Source: Curtobacterium sp. ER1/6 (GTDB lineage: Bacteria > Actinomycetota > Actinomycetes > Actinomycetales > Microbacteriaceae). From it: a DNA stretch of 64,000 bases. The position numbers and the translations under genes were made by a program. The stretch spans positions 124,001 to 188,000 of the forward strand of contig NZ_MJAK01000002.1 of assembly GCF_001742745.1 (NCBI RefSeq), written 5' to 3'. The notes beneath the pieces were generated by a model. That model was not told the DNA's origin. It saw only the letters and a list, made by a program, of their open reading frames with translations, and searched no databases. Below are positions 26,824-35,545 of this stretch, in pieces (the stretch's first letter is position 1; each line of letters opens with the position of its first letter).

Positions 26824-28152
26824 TCAGAACCGCGTCGGCCCCACCTCGTGGTACCGCTCCCACGCGTCCACCGGCCCCCACCCGTGCAGCACGTACTCCC
26901 CCACGAGCCGCTCCTTGTAGACGGCCGGGTTGTGCGACGCAACCACCCGGGCGTTCCGCCAGTGCCGGTCGAGCGCCCGTGTCCGGTCCGCCGCCGAGGC
27001 CCCACCGACCTCGAACAACTCCGACGCCGACCGCAGCACGCGCGGCCCGATCTCGACCTGCGCCTGGTACACGGCGTTCTCGGCAGCGTCGAGCAGCGCG
27101 TGATCGACGCCGACCCCGGGCTCGTTCGTCGCCACAACCTCGTCGAGCATCCCCGCCGCCGCGACGACCAGCGACCGCGCCGTGAAGGCCCCCGCCGACA
27201 GCCGTCCGAGGACCGCCAGCACCTGCGGGTCCTCGCCCGGGGTCGCCGCGTTCGCGTGGATGTACGTGCGGGTGCGCGGCCGGACGAACGCCACGGCGTC
27301 GTCGACGACCGCCTGCCCGATCCCGGCGAGCACCGCCAGCAGGTACAGCTGGTAGAAGGCCTGGATGTGCGACAGCGGGGCGTCCCGGTACGCCGAGACC
27401 ACGGCGGGGTCGACCGCGACGCCGTCGAAGACCGTCGTCCCCGAGGCGGTGAGCCGCTGCCCGAACCCGTCCCAGTCGTCGGTGCCGGTCACGCCCGGCG
27501 CGTCCGTGGGCACCGCGAAGGTCACGCGCTCGCCGTCGCGGTCCGCCGCCAGGTAGATCCAGTCGGCGTAGAGGGTACCCGTCGAGTAGAACTTCCGCCC
27601 GTGGAGCCGCCACGTGCCCGAGTCGTCGGGGGCGACGGTCGTCGAGATGTCCGCGAGCGTCGTCCCGGTCCGCTCCGAGGTCGCGTTCCCCACGATCGCC
27701 CCGTCGACGATCCGCCGCAGCCACTCGTCACGGGCGGGCGAATCCGGTCGCAGGAGCACGAGCTCGGTGTACCCGAAGTGCCCCCGCCACAGGTGCGCGA
27801 TGTTCGAGTCCGCCGCGGCGAGGTCCGCCACGAGGTGCACCAGCTCGACGAGCGTCACACCGAAGCCACCGCGGTCCTCGGGGACGCGCAACCGCCCGAA
27901 GCCCGCCTCGGCCAGCGCCCGCACCTCGGCCTGCGGCAGCTCGCGCTCGCCCGGTGTGCCCGACGCGAGTTCGCGGTCGACGGCACCCGCCCGGATCCGC
28001 TCGACGATCGGCGCGAACCGCTCCCGCAGGGACGTCAGGCGATCGGCCTGGGCCCCCGCCGCCGGTCTCGGATCGACGCGCCAGCGGCGATCCGGCCGTG
28101 TCGGTGGGGAGAGGCGCGGCCCGCCCCCTGCCGTCGTCGTCGCGTCCGTCAT
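26824..28152 (-). CDS. Acyl-CoA dehydrogenase-like flavin monooxygenase (SfnB/DszC type)
   Basis: A 442-residue protein of the acyl-CoA dehydrogenase fold. After a variable N-terminus it runs through the family helical region (LVADLAAADSNIAHLWRGHFGYTE), the beta domain (GRKFYSTGTLYADWIYLAADRDG) and the C-terminal four-helix bundle ending HNPAVYKERLVGEYVLHGWGP. The features match the sulfur-acquisition oxidoreductases SfnB/DszC, which use reduced flavin and oxygen rather than dehydrogenating acyl-CoA. Its ATG overlaps the stop of the flavin monooxygenase gene (ATGA), so both are one operon. No flavin reductase is encoded here and one must be supplied elsewhere. Confidence 0.88.
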   Translation of the reverse strand: MTDATTTAGGGPRLSPPTRPDRRWRVDPRPAAGAQADRLTSLRERFAPIVERIRAGAVDRELASGTPGERELPQAEVRALAEAGFGRLRVPEDRGGFGVTLVELVHLVADLAAADSNIAHLWRGHFGYTELVLLRPDSPARDEWLRRIVDGAIVGNATSERTGTTLADISTTVAPDDSGTWRLHGRKFYSTGTLYADWIYLAADRDGERVTFAVPTDAPGVTGTDDWDGFGQRLTASGTTVFDGVAVDPAVVSAYRDAPLSHIQAFYQLYLLAVLAGIGQAVVDDAVAFVRPRTRTYIHANAATPGEDPQVLAVLGRLSAGAFTARSLVVAAAGMLDEVVATNEPGVGVDHALLDAAENAVYQAQVEIGPRVLRSASELFEVGGASAADRTRALDRHWRNARVVASHNPAVYKERLVGEYVLHGWGPVDAWERYHEVGPTRF

Positions 28153-29576
28153 GCGGTCACCTCCACGGCGTCGCGCGCCTCGTCCGCGGCGGTACCGCCC
28201 GCACCGCCGGAGAACGCGCCCCGCCAGCGCCGGGCCGGGTGCGAGTCGGGCAGCTGCGGGTGCCCGAAGAGCTTCTCGCGGAGGGTGCCCTCCCGGTACT
28301 CGGACTGCATGAGCCCCCGCTCCTGCAGGGTCGGCGCGATGTCGTCGACGAACTCCTCGTACGACCCGGGCAGCGTCCAGTTGATGACGTTCACCCCGTC
28401 GACCCCGACCCGTTGCCATGCAGCGAGCTCGTCGGCGATCTGCTCGGGCGTCCCGACCACCCGGGCGCGGAGCTTCGCGGACAGCCGGGCGAGGTCGGCG
28501 ATGGTCGGTTCGCGGTCGCCGGCGGCCTCGCGGAGCCACTGCAGGTGCGACTGCCCGGCCTGCGTGCGGACCTCGGACAGCGGTGTCGCCGGGTCGAGCG
28601 GTTCGCCGGTGTCCGGGTCGAAGCCGAGGTTCGAGTGCACGAGGAAACCGTCGGCCGCCAGGTACTCGTCGATCTCCGCCTCCTTCACCTTCGCCTCGGC
28701 TTCGGTGGACCCGGTGACGAAGGTCAGGCCGAGGAAGAACACGAGGTCGTCGCGGCGTCTGCCGGCCGCGACGGCGAGGTCGCGGGTCTCGCGGATCAGC
28801 TGTTCGGTGGCGTCGCGGTTCGAGGTGAGGATGAACTGCGCCTCGGCGTTCCGCGCGGCGAAGGCCCGCCCGGCCGGCGACGACCCCGCCTGGAACAGGA
28901 CGGGCGTCCGCTGGGGCGAGGGCGCGGACAGGTGCGGCCCCTGCACGTCGTAGCGCTTCCCGTGGTGGTCGATGCGGTGCACCTTCTCGGGGTCGGCGTA
29001 GCCGCGCACCGGGTCCTTGAGCACGGCGCCGTCCTCCCACGACCCCTCCCACAGCTTGGCGCAGACCTCGAGGTACTCCTCGGCCCAGGCGTAGCGCTCG
29101 TCGTGCTCCTCGAGCCGGTCGGCACCGAAGTTCCGAGCCGCGCTGTCGAGGGCGCTCGTGACGACGTTCCAGCCGATGCGGCCGCGGGTGATGTGGTCGA
29201 GCGTCGAGACCTTGCGCGCGAAGTCGAACGGGTGCGCCTGCATGACGCTCGACGTGAACGCGAGCCCGAGGTGCTCCGTGGACACGGCGAGCGCGGAGAG
29301 CAGCACCGACGGGTCGTTCGAGGGGATCTGCAGGCCCTCGCGGAGGTTCGTCGCGTAGTCGCCGCGCGCAGGGCCGTACGTGCCGACGACGTCCGCGAAG
29401 AACATCGCGTCGAACTTCCCGCGCTCGAGCGTCCTCGCGAGGTCGGTCCACAGCGTGACGTCGTCGAAGTCGGCCTGACGGGCGTCGGGGTGTCGCCACA
29501 GGCCGTGCTGGATGTGCGACGTGGTGTTCATGACGAAGGCCGCGAAGCGCAGCGGACGGGTCGGTGCATCGCTCAT
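28149..29576 (-). CDS. NtaA/SnaA/DszA-family FMN-dependent monooxygenase
   Basis: A 475-residue luciferase-like TIM-barrel enzyme. Family segments are LRFAAFVMNTTSHIQHGLWRHP, the GKFDAMFFADV block, LDHITRGRIGWNVVTS, and GPHLSAPSPQRTPVLFQAGSSPAGR, the last being diagnostic of the NtaA/SnaA/DszA group. It uses FMNH2 and oxygen to oxidise N- or S-compounds, and with the DszC/SfnB-like partner points to use of organic sulfur. ATG 29576 is chosen; another ATG lies nine bases upstream. Divergent from the MFS gene with a 100-bp control region. Confidence 0.92.
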   Translation of the reverse strand: MSDAPTRPLRFAAFVMNTTSHIQHGLWRHPDARQADFDDVTLWTDLARTLERGKFDAMFFADVVGTYGPARGDYATNLREGLQIPSNDPSVLLSALAVSTEHLGLAFTSSVMQAHPFDFARKVSTLDHITRGRIGWNVVTSALDSAARNFGADRLEEHDERYAWAEEYLEVCAKLWEGSWEDGAVLKDPVRGYADPEKVHRIDHHGKRYDVQGPHLSAPSPQRTPVLFQAGSSPAGRAFAARNAEAQFILTSNRDATEQLIRETRDLAVAAGRRRDDLVFFLGLTFVTGSTEAEAKVKEAEIDEYLAADGFLVHSNLGFDPDTGEPLDPATPLSEVRTQAGQSHLQWLREAAGDREPTIADLARLSAKLRARVVGTPEQIADELAAWQRVGVDGVNVINWTLPGSYEEFVDDIAPTLQERGLMQSEYREGTLREKLFGHPQLPDSHPARRWRGAFSGGAGGTAADEARDAVEVTA

Positions 29577-29678
29577 GCGTCCCATGGTGTCCGGGAGCGG
29601 CCGGTCGAAGACAGTGACGTGACCTCGCGTTACGAGCGGTCTTCCGACGCGGTCACGCGGCGACCATGCTCCTGAGGC

Positions 29679-31055
29679 ATGCCGACCCCGACGACCGCAG
29701 CCGCGCCTCCCGTCCGTCCCGCCGCCCCGTCCACCAACGCGACCCGCCGTCGTGTCGCGCTCGCGTCGTTCGTCGGGACCACCGTCGAGTACTACGACTT
29801 CTACCTCTACGCGACGGCCTCCGCGCTCGTGTTCGCGCCGACGTTCTTCCCGTCCGTCACGCCCGCGGTCGGGGTGATCGCGTCGTTCGCGACGTACGGT
29901 GTCGGCTTCGTCGCGCGGCCGCTCGGTGGCATCGTCGCGGGGCACCTGGGTGACCGGATCGGCCGCAAGAAGCTGCTCGTCGCGTCCCTCGTGCTGATGG
30001 GCATCGCGTCGACCCTCATCGGGGTGATCCCGTCCGCGGCGACGATCGGCGTCGGCGCGGTCGTCGCGCTCGTGGTGCTGCGACTGCTGCAGGGCATCGC
30101 CGCCGGCGCGGAGTGGGGCGGATCGGCGCTGCTGTCGGTCGAGCACGCTCCGGAGCGCCACCGCGGGCTGTTCGGGGCGTTCACGCAGATGGGTTCGGCC
30201 GGCGGGATGCTCCTGGCGACCGGGGTGTTCACGCTCGTGCGGACGCTGCTCGGCAACGAGGCGTTCCTGGCCTGGGGCTGGCGGCTGCCGTTCCTGTTCT
30301 CGGCGGTGATCGTCGCGGTCGGCCTCGTCATCCGGCTCGGGGTGCAGGACGCGCCGGTGTTCCAGGAGCTGCGCGCATCGGGGCAGGTCGAGCGGTACCC
30401 GGTGTGGCAGGCGATCCGACGGCACGCGCGGGCGATCCTCGTCACGGCGGGGCTACGACTCGCGCAACCGGCGCTCTACTCGATCCTCACGACCTACTCG
30501 CTCACGTACCTGCTCGCGAAGCGCGGCGAGGAGGGGTCGGCGGCTGGGCTGCAGGCCGTGCTCGTCGTCTCGGCGGTGTCGCTCGCGTCGACGCCGTTCT
30601 GGGGGTGGCTGTCCGACCGCGTCGGGCGGCGCGTGTTGGCGATCTCGTCGGCGGCCGGGATCGGTGTGCTCGTCTGGCCGTTCTTCGCGTTCCTCGACGC
30701 CGGGCCCCTCGTGCTGCTGCCGCTCGTCGCGCTGGTCGGGATGTGCGTCTTCCACGACAGCATCTACGGGCCGCAGGCCGCGTGGTTCGCCGAGCAGTTC
30801 CCGACCGGTCGCCGCTACTCGGGGATGAGCCTGGGGTACCAGATCGGGTCGATCTTCTCGGTCGGGCTGACGCCGCTGCTCGCGGCCGTGTTCGTCGAGG
30901 TGGGCGGGGGCTCGCCGTGGATCCTCTGCGCCTACGTCGGGGTGTACGCGGTGCTCTCGATCGTGGCCGCCGTCGCCGCGGTGGACCCGGTGGCGGCCGC
31001 GCGGCGGGCCGAGCGGGTGGCGCAGCGGTTGGGCGTTGCCCGAGGCTCGCGCTGA
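29679..31055 (+). CDS. MFS transporter, metabolite:H+ symporter (MHS) type
   Basis: A 458-residue protein with about 12 transmembrane helices. FVGTTVEYYDFYLYATAS at helix 1 and HLGDRIGRKKLLV between helices 2 and 3 are the signature of the MHS branch (ProP, ShiA, KgtP-like), as is LQGIAAGAEWGGSALLSVEHAP. It likely imports the organosulfur or other substrate oxidised by the divergent monooxygenase pair. The N-terminal codons include a family 1 half site near 29700. The stop lies inside the 73-bp hairpin repeat B. Confidence 0.92.
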   Translation: MPTPTTAAAPPVRPAAPSTNATRRRVALASFVGTTVEYYDFYLYATASALVFAPTFFPSVTPAVGVIASFATYGVGFVARPLGGIVAGHLGDRIGRKKLLVASLVLMGIASTLIGVIPSAATIGVGAVVALVVLRLLQGIAAGAEWGGSALLSVEHAPERHRGLFGAFTQMGSAGGMLLATGVFTLVRTLLGNEAFLAWGWRLPFLFSAVIVAVGLVIRLGVQDAPVFQELRASGQVERYPVWQAIRRHARAILVTAGLRLAQPALYSILTTYSLTYLLAKRGEEGSAAGLQAVLVVSAVSLASTPFWGWLSDRVGRRVLAISSAAGIGVLVWPFFAFLDAGPLVLLPLVALVGMCVFHDSIYGPQAAWFAEQFPTGRRYSGMSLGYQIGSIFSVGLTPLLAAVFVEVGGGSPWILCAYVGVYAVLSIVAAVAAVDPVAAARRAERVAQRLGVARGSR

Positions 31056-31112
31056 CGGACGTTCCTCGGGCTCGTGACCACGAGGGATGTCCGCCCAGCC
31101 GAGGCTCGCGCG
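31040..31112. repeat. 73-bp hairpin repeat, copy B
   Basis: Same length, orientation and layout as copy A at 26728-26800: begins CCGAGGCTCG, ends CCGAGGCTCGCGCG. The inner stem differs in sequence from copy A yet still pairs (ACGGACGTTCCTCG / CGAGGGATGTCCGC), meaning compensatory changes. It contains the stop of the MHS transporter gene. Confidence 0.75.
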
Positions 31113-31136
31113 CCGCGCCGCGCCGCCGCCCCGCAG

Positions 31137-31673
31137 CTACGTCCGGACCACCACGTCCGCGAGCGCGGCCGGGTCCTCGGCGGCGATGAACGCCCGCTCC
31201 TGCGCCGCCCAGCGCTCCCACTCGAGGGCGAACACCTCGCCGTCACGGCCGATCGCCCGGTCCCGCCGGACCACGTCGTCCGCCTCGAGCCACACGCGCA
31301 GCGACGCCAGCGGGGCCGAGGCCCGCGAGAGCGCCCCGCAGCCCTCGACCACGAGCGGGACGTCCGGGTCGACCGACACCCACTCGGCAGGCTCCGAAGC
31401 CACCCAGTCCCAGCGCCGGTACCCGGACCGGGGACCGAGCACGTCGGTGACCACCGCGTCGGCAGCCGCACGGAGGCCGTCCCACCCCGGGTAGAGGTCG
31501 TCGAGGTGCACGACGACCGCGCCGAGCTCCGCGGCCACCGCCGTGCCGAGCGTGGTCTTGCCCGTGCCCGACCGTCCGTCGACGAGCACGACGAGCCGGC
31601 GCCCGGACGCGGTCGTCGCACCCGACGCGGCGGCGGCCAGCCCCTGGACCAGCGCCCGGTCGACGTCAGGCAC
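31137..31673 (-). CDS. P-loop NTPase, small-molecule kinase-like
   Basis: A 178-residue cytosolic protein with Walker A GRSGTGKTTL near residue 35 and HLDDLYPGWDGL, a DDxYxGW motif seen in uridine kinase-like and AAA_33-type small-molecule kinases. The later VVEGCGALSRASAPLASLRVWLEA fits the second strand-loop of this fold. GTG 31673 overlaps the end of the ECF T-component gene by eight bases, so it is the last gene of the riboswitch operon. A role in phosphorylating the imported thiamine precursor is attractive but unproven. Confidence 0.82.
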   Translation of the reverse strand: MPDVDRALVQGLAAAASGATTASGRRLVVLVDGRSGTGKTTLGTAVAAELGAVVVHLDDLYPGWDGLRAAADAVVTDVLGPRSGYRRWDWVASEPAEWVSVDPDVPLVVEGCGALSRASAPLASLRVWLEADDVVRRDRAIGRDGEVFALEWERWAAQERAFIAAEDPAALADVVVRT

Positions 31674-32472
31674 GCCAGGTCCCCGCGGCGACCGCGACAC
31701 CGACGGACACGACACCGATGCCGACGAGCACGGCGACCATCGCCCACTCCGGCCCGGCGAACCGCGCCTGCCGGGCCCACGTGCGGCGTCCGGGCGCGCC
31801 GAACCCCCGCGACTCCATGGCGACCGCGAGCGTCGTCGCCCGCCGCAGCGCGAGCACGAGCAGGGCGAACGCCATCGAGGCCCCCCGCCGCAGCCGGCCG
31901 TGGTCCGCGGTCCCCCGTGCTCGTCGCGCCATCGCCAGCTGGCGCCAGTCCTCGCCGAGGAGCGTCGTCATCCGGACCGCGGCGAGCGCACCGAGCACGA
32001 AGCGCGCCGGCAGCCGCAGCAGCTGCGCGAGCCCGTCCGCCAGGTCCGTCGGGTCGACCCGGACGAACAGGGCGACGGCCGGCAGCCCGACCGCGAGCAC
32101 GCGCAGGGCGGTCGCGAGGGCGAGCACCAGCGACCCGTCGGTCACGTGCGCGAAGCCGAGGTCGAACCACTCCCGACCCGAAGGCCGTCCGTACAGCGCG
32201 ATGCTCAGCGCGGTCAGCGGCACGGCGACGAGCACCGGGGACGTCCGCAGCAGCAGGGTCCGGACCGGGATGCGCAGCAGCGGCAGGAGCAGCAGTTCGA
32301 GCACGAGCGCGACGGCGGCCGACACCACGTCGAGGCTCAGCACGAGGCACAGGCCGAGCGCGAGTACACCGAGCATCGAGGCGACCGGTTGCACCCCGCG
32401 GACGCCGCGTTCCGTGCGGACGGGAGGCGCGGCTCGTCCGGACGCGCCGGCCGCGGTCCCCGGGGCGGTCAC
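31666..32472 (-). CDS. ykoC: ECF transporter T component (YkoC-like)
   Basis: A 268-residue membrane protein with five to six helices. The coupling motif regions typical of EcfT are present as RRARGTADHG and SRGFGAPGRRTWAR, two alanine-arginine-glycine-type patches that contact the ATPases. It follows the fused ATPase with a GTGA overlap, the YkoE-YkoD-YkoC order of the hydroxymethylpyrimidine/thiamine ECF system. The N-terminal codons contain a family 1 half site (GGACGGGAGGCGCGG at 32418). Confidence 0.88.
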   Translation of the reverse strand: MTAPGTAAGASGRAAPPVRTERGVRGVQPVASMLGVLALGLCLVLSLDVVSAAVALVLELLLLPLLRIPVRTLLLRTSPVLVAVPLTALSIALYGRPSGREWFDLGFAHVTDGSLVLALATALRVLAVGLPAVALFVRVDPTDLADGLAQLLRLPARFVLGALAAVRMTTLLGEDWRQLAMARRARGTADHGRLRRGASMAFALLVLALRRATTLAVAMESRGFGAPGRRTWARQARFAGPEWAMVAVLVGIGVVSVGVAVAAGTWRA

Positions 32473-34238
32473 CGTGCCACCTCCGTGGCCGGCCCCGACC
32501 GCACGTCCGGAGCCGCGTCCGGCGGCGCGTCCGGTGACCCGGGCGGCACGGCACGGACGCCGTCCGCGTTGAGCACGACCTCGTCGGCGTCGAGCGCCCG
32601 GACCAGGTCGCGGTCGTGCGTGACCACGACCACCGCGGTCCCTGCGTCCGCCAGCGCTCCGAGCCGGTCGACCACTGCCTGCCAGGTCGCCCGGTCCTGT
32701 CCCGACGTCGGCTCGTCGAGCACGACGACCGGCGGACGCGCGGCGACGACCGTACCGATCGCGAGCCGGCGCTGCTCCCCGCCGGACAGGGTGAAGGGGT
32801 TGACGTCGGCGAGGTGCCGGAGCGCGAGGGCGTCGAGCAGCTCCTCCACGCGGGCGTCCACGTCGTCGAGGTCGAGGGTGCGCGGCCCGACGGCGAGCTC
32901 CTCGCGGACGGATCGCGCCACGAACTGGTGCGCGGGGTCCTGGAACACCGTGCCGATCCGCCGCGCGAGCTGTCGGCTCGTCCAGCGCACGGGCCGGTCG
33001 CCGGCGTCGCCCGTCGGGCCGGCGTCCCCCGACGGGCCGGCGTCCCCCGTCAGGCCGGCGTTCCCCGTCAGGTGGGGCGTCGCGCGGAGGACGCCGCCGG
33101 CGGGTCGGAGGAGCCCGGCGAGGGTCAGGCCGAGCGTCGACTTGCCGACGCCGTTCGGCCCGGTCACGGCGAGCACCCGACCGGCACGGACGTCGAGGTC
33201 GATGCCGCTGCCCACCGGGGTGCCACCCGCTCGTCCGAGCACGCCCCCGCGGGCGGTCGCGAGCCCGCGCGCCTCGAGGAGCACGGCGTCGCCGCCGGGC
33301 CCGCCCCGCTCGTCCGCGAGCGGGCCGGAAGTGCGCGTACGGGTCGACGGGTCGGGAACGGTTCCGCCCGCTCGACCCGCCGACGGGTCGTCCACGAGCG
33401 GGCGGGACGTGCGCGCGCAGGCTCGGGAGGACCCCCGCGACGGCTCCGCACCGGGCACCCACACGCCCGCCGCCGTCAGCGCATCCCCGTGCTCCGCGAG
33501 CACCGCTGCCGGCGCGCCGTCGGCGACGACCCCGCCGCCGGGTGCGAGCAGCACGAGCCGGTCGACCAGGTCGAGCCAGGTACCGATCCGGTGCTCCACG
33601 ACGAGCAGGGTCGCCCCGGTGTCGTCGAGCAGGGCGCGGACGGCGTCGTGCACCTGTCGCACCCCGTCCGGGTCGAGGTTGGCGCAGGGCTCGTCGAGCA
33701 CGAGCACGCCCGGCCGCATCGCGAGCACCCCCGCGAGCGCCAGGCGCTGCCGCTGGCCGCCGGAGAGCCGGCCGGTGGAGCGGTCGAGCGGCAGGTCGAG
33801 GCCGACCACCCGGAGCGCGTGCCGGACGCGGTCCCAGGTCTCCTCGCGCGGCACCCCGGTGTTCTCGCACCCGAAGGCCACGTCGTCGCCGATCCGCGAC
33901 ATGACCGTGTGGGCCTCGGGGTCCTGCATGACGAGGCCGACACGCCCGCGGGCCGCGCGGGGGTCGGCGCCGTCGACCAGGACCGAGCCCTGCACGGCAG
34001 CGGCGGTGTCGTCGTCGGGGTCCGGCTCGTCGGCGAGGACGGCCGCCACGGCCCGGAGCACCGTCGACTTCCCCGCACCGGACGGACCGACGACCGCGAC
34101 CCGCTCCCCCGGCTCGACGACGAGGTCGAGCCCACGGACCGCCCAGGCGTCACGCCCGGCGTACCGCCAGCCCCAGTCGGCGAAGGCGACGCGTGCCGCG
34201 GCCGACGACGAGGACGCGGCCGACGACGACACGGTCAC
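32469..34238 (-). CDS. ykoD: ECF transporter fused double ATPase (YkoD-like)
   Basis: A 589-residue protein with two ABC ATPase domains. Domain 1 has Walker A GPSGAGKST, signature LSGGQRQRLAL and Walker B VLVLDEP; domain 2 has GPNGVGKST, LSGGEQRRLAI and VVVLDEP. It drives import by the S and T components. The linker between the domains (coding 33300-33425) is made of family 2 palindromic repeat sequence. A second low-complexity stretch in domain 2 (coding 32997-33071) is about four tandem 18-base units giving GDAGPT/S repeats. Both insertions avoid conserved motifs, so the protein should be active. GTG start 34238 overlaps the S-component stop. Confidence 0.92.
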   Translation of the reverse strand: MTVSSSAASSSSAAARVAFADWGWRYAGRDAWAVRGLDLVVEPGERVAVVGPSGAGKSTVLRAVAAVLADEPDPDDDTAAAVQGSVLVDGADPRAARGRVGLVMQDPEAHTVMSRIGDDVAFGCENTGVPREETWDRVRHALRVVGLDLPLDRSTGRLSGGQRQRLALAGVLAMRPGVLVLDEPCANLDPDGVRQVHDAVRALLDDTGATLLVVEHRIGTWLDLVDRLVLLAPGGGVVADGAPAAVLAEHGDALTAAGVWVPGAEPSRGSSRACARTSRPLVDDPSAGRAGGTVPDPSTRTRTSGPLADERGGPGGDAVLLEARGLATARGGVLGRAGGTPVGSGIDLDVRAGRVLAVTGPNGVGKSTLGLTLAGLLRPAGGVLRATPHLTGNAGLTGDAGPSGDAGPTGDAGDRPVRWTSRQLARRIGTVFQDPAHQFVARSVREELAVGPRTLDLDDVDARVEELLDALALRHLADVNPFTLSGGEQRRLAIGTVVAARPPVVVLDEPTSGQDRATWQAVVDRLGALADAGTAVVVVTHDRDLVRALDADEVVLNADGVRAVPPGSPDAPPDAAPDVRSGPATEVAR

Positions 34239-34894
34239 GCGGCGGAACGGGGTCCGCGCCTGGTCCGCTCACCGGCGGCGTGCTCGCGACCGGCCGCGAA
34301 CGAGGACAGCACGCCGGTCGCGGCGAGCGCCCGGACGAGCAGCCACGACCCGACACCGGCGATCACGGCACCCGAGATCACCGCGCACACGACGTAGACC
34401 GCCTTGAACGCCGCGTCGAGGCCCGGGTACCAGAGGACGGTGTCGTTGATGCCGAGCGCGAGCCCGGCTGCGGCACCGGCGAGGACGACCACGGGCAGCT
34501 TGTACGACCGGTAGAGGAACAGTGCGAGGACGAGCTCGGCGCCGAGCCCCTGCACGAAGCCGGCCTCGAGCGTCAGCCAGCCCCACTGGGTGCCGAGCAG
34601 GGCCTCGACCGAGGCGGCGACCATCTCGGCGTAGAGCGCGGCGCCCGGCTTCCGGACCACGATCGCGACGACCGGTCCGGCGAGCAGCCAGACGCCGCCG
34701 AACAGCGACTGGGTGCCGGGCAGGACGAGACCCGCGACGGTGCTCAGGGGTTCGTAGCCGAACTCCCAGAGCTTGAAGACGACGCCGATCGCGACCGCGA
34801 GCACGCTCGCGACGACGATGTCCACGACCCGCCAGCGCAGCGAGCGCCGAGGGGTGGTGGACCGGACTGCGGACTGCGTGGTCGCAGACATCAT
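34235..34894 (-). CDS. ykoE: ECF transporter S component (YkoE-like), thiamine or HMP uptake
   Basis: A 219-residue membrane protein with five to six helices. It matches the YkoE family through RWRVVDIVVASVLAVAIGVVF, WLLAGPVVAIVVRKPGAALYAEMVAA and EAGFVQGLGAELVLALF. YkoE proteins bind thiamine or its pyrimidine moiety. The gene is directly preceded by a TPP riboswitch, which confirms the substrate class. Two adjacent ATG codons (34894, 34891) could start. The ribosome-binding GGGAGGAG belongs to the 3' end of the riboswitch. Confidence 0.93.
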   Translation of the reverse strand: MMSATTQSAVRSTTPRRSLRWRVVDIVVASVLAVAIGVVFKLWEFGYEPLSTVAGLVLPGTQSLFGGVWLLAGPVVAIVVRKPGAALYAEMVAASVEALLGTQWGWLTLEAGFVQGLGAELVLALFLYRSYKLPVVVLAGAAAGLALGINDTVLWYPGLDAAFKAVYVVCAVISGAVIAGVGSWLLVRALAATGVLSSFAAGREHAAGERTRRGPRSAA

Positions 34895-34901
34895 TGCTGA
34901 C

Positions 34902-34990
34902 TCCTCCCTGCGCCGGCATGACCCGGATCAGGTTCGACGGTCGGAGCGCCACTCGCTCCCTCTCAGCCCGGCGGTCCCGGACTCCCGTGT
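34902..34990 (-). promoter_or_regulatory. TPP riboswitch (THI element)
   Basis: On the minus strand the conserved TPP-aptamer boxes appear in order: CCGCCGGGCTGAGA, then GACCGTCGAACCTGATCC, GGGTCATGCCGGCGCAGGGAG. The aptamer ends in the GGGAGGAG that serves as ribosome-binding site of ykoE, eight bases before the ATG. Ligand binding should therefore hide the site and block translation when thiamine pyrophosphate is plentiful. Confidence 0.96.
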
Positions 34991-35041
34991 GTGTCCCAGC
35001 AGTCTAGACGCGGCAAGGACCGCGTGACGTGCCCAGGTGAC

Positions 35042-35083
35042 GGACGGGAGGCGCGGTACCAGCCGGCACCGCGCCTCCCGTCC
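35042..35083. repeat. Family 1 interspersed palindrome, copy d (16-bp stem)
   Basis: GGACGGGAGGCGCGGT pairs with ACCGCGCCTCCCGTCC around a ten-base loop. It is nine bases past the end of the GerW-like gene on the minus strand and probably terminates it before the riboswitch operon. Confidence 0.85.
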
Positions 35084-35092
35084 GACCGTCGG

Positions 35093-35416
35093 TCACTTCT
35101 TCAGCGCGCGGATCACCTTCGCGAGGGCCTTGCCGGTCACCCAGATGGTGGGGATGCTGACGGCGAGGAGCGAGATGAGGTTCGGCTCGAACTGCAGGTC
35201 CTGGCCCGGGCGGCGCACGTAGGCGCCGACGGGGATGGACGCGCCACCGCCGCCGCCACCGCCGCCGTTCTCGCCGTCGCCCCCGGCGCCGAAGCCGTAC
35301 CAGCCGAGGGAGACCGGGATGAGGGTCTGGTCGCCGACCTCGACCGGCTCCCCGTAGTTCGTGGAGACGCCCACGGGGCGCACCTTGTCTGCGATCTGCT
35401 GCACGATGTCTGCCAT
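35093..35416 (-). CDS. GerW/YtfJ-family protein
   Basis: A 107-residue protein. MADIVQQIADKVRPVGVSTNYGEPVEVGDQTLIPVS and the glycine-rich centre GGDGENGGGGGGGGASIPVGAYV are diagnostic of the GerW/YtfJ family, first described as spore germination proteins in Bacillus. Here it occurs in a presumably non-sporulating actinobacterium, where its role is unknown. A hydrophobic C-terminal segment (LISLLAVSIPTIWVTGKAL) could tether it to the membrane. Divergent from treX. Confidence 0.9.
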   Translation of the reverse strand: MADIVQQIADKVRPVGVSTNYGEPVEVGDQTLIPVSLGWYGFGAGGDGENGGGGGGGGASIPVGAYVRRPGQDLQFEPNLISLLAVSIPTIWVTGKALAKVIRALKK

Positions 35417-35545
35417 GCGCGCGAGGCTACTCGGCGGTCCCTCCACAGGCGGGGGCGCGCCGTGCGGTGTCCACTGCTGGGCCTTGTCTGCGGACGCGGA
35501 GGCGCGTCGCCGATACGTTTGCGGGACCCACACCTGGAGGAACGT

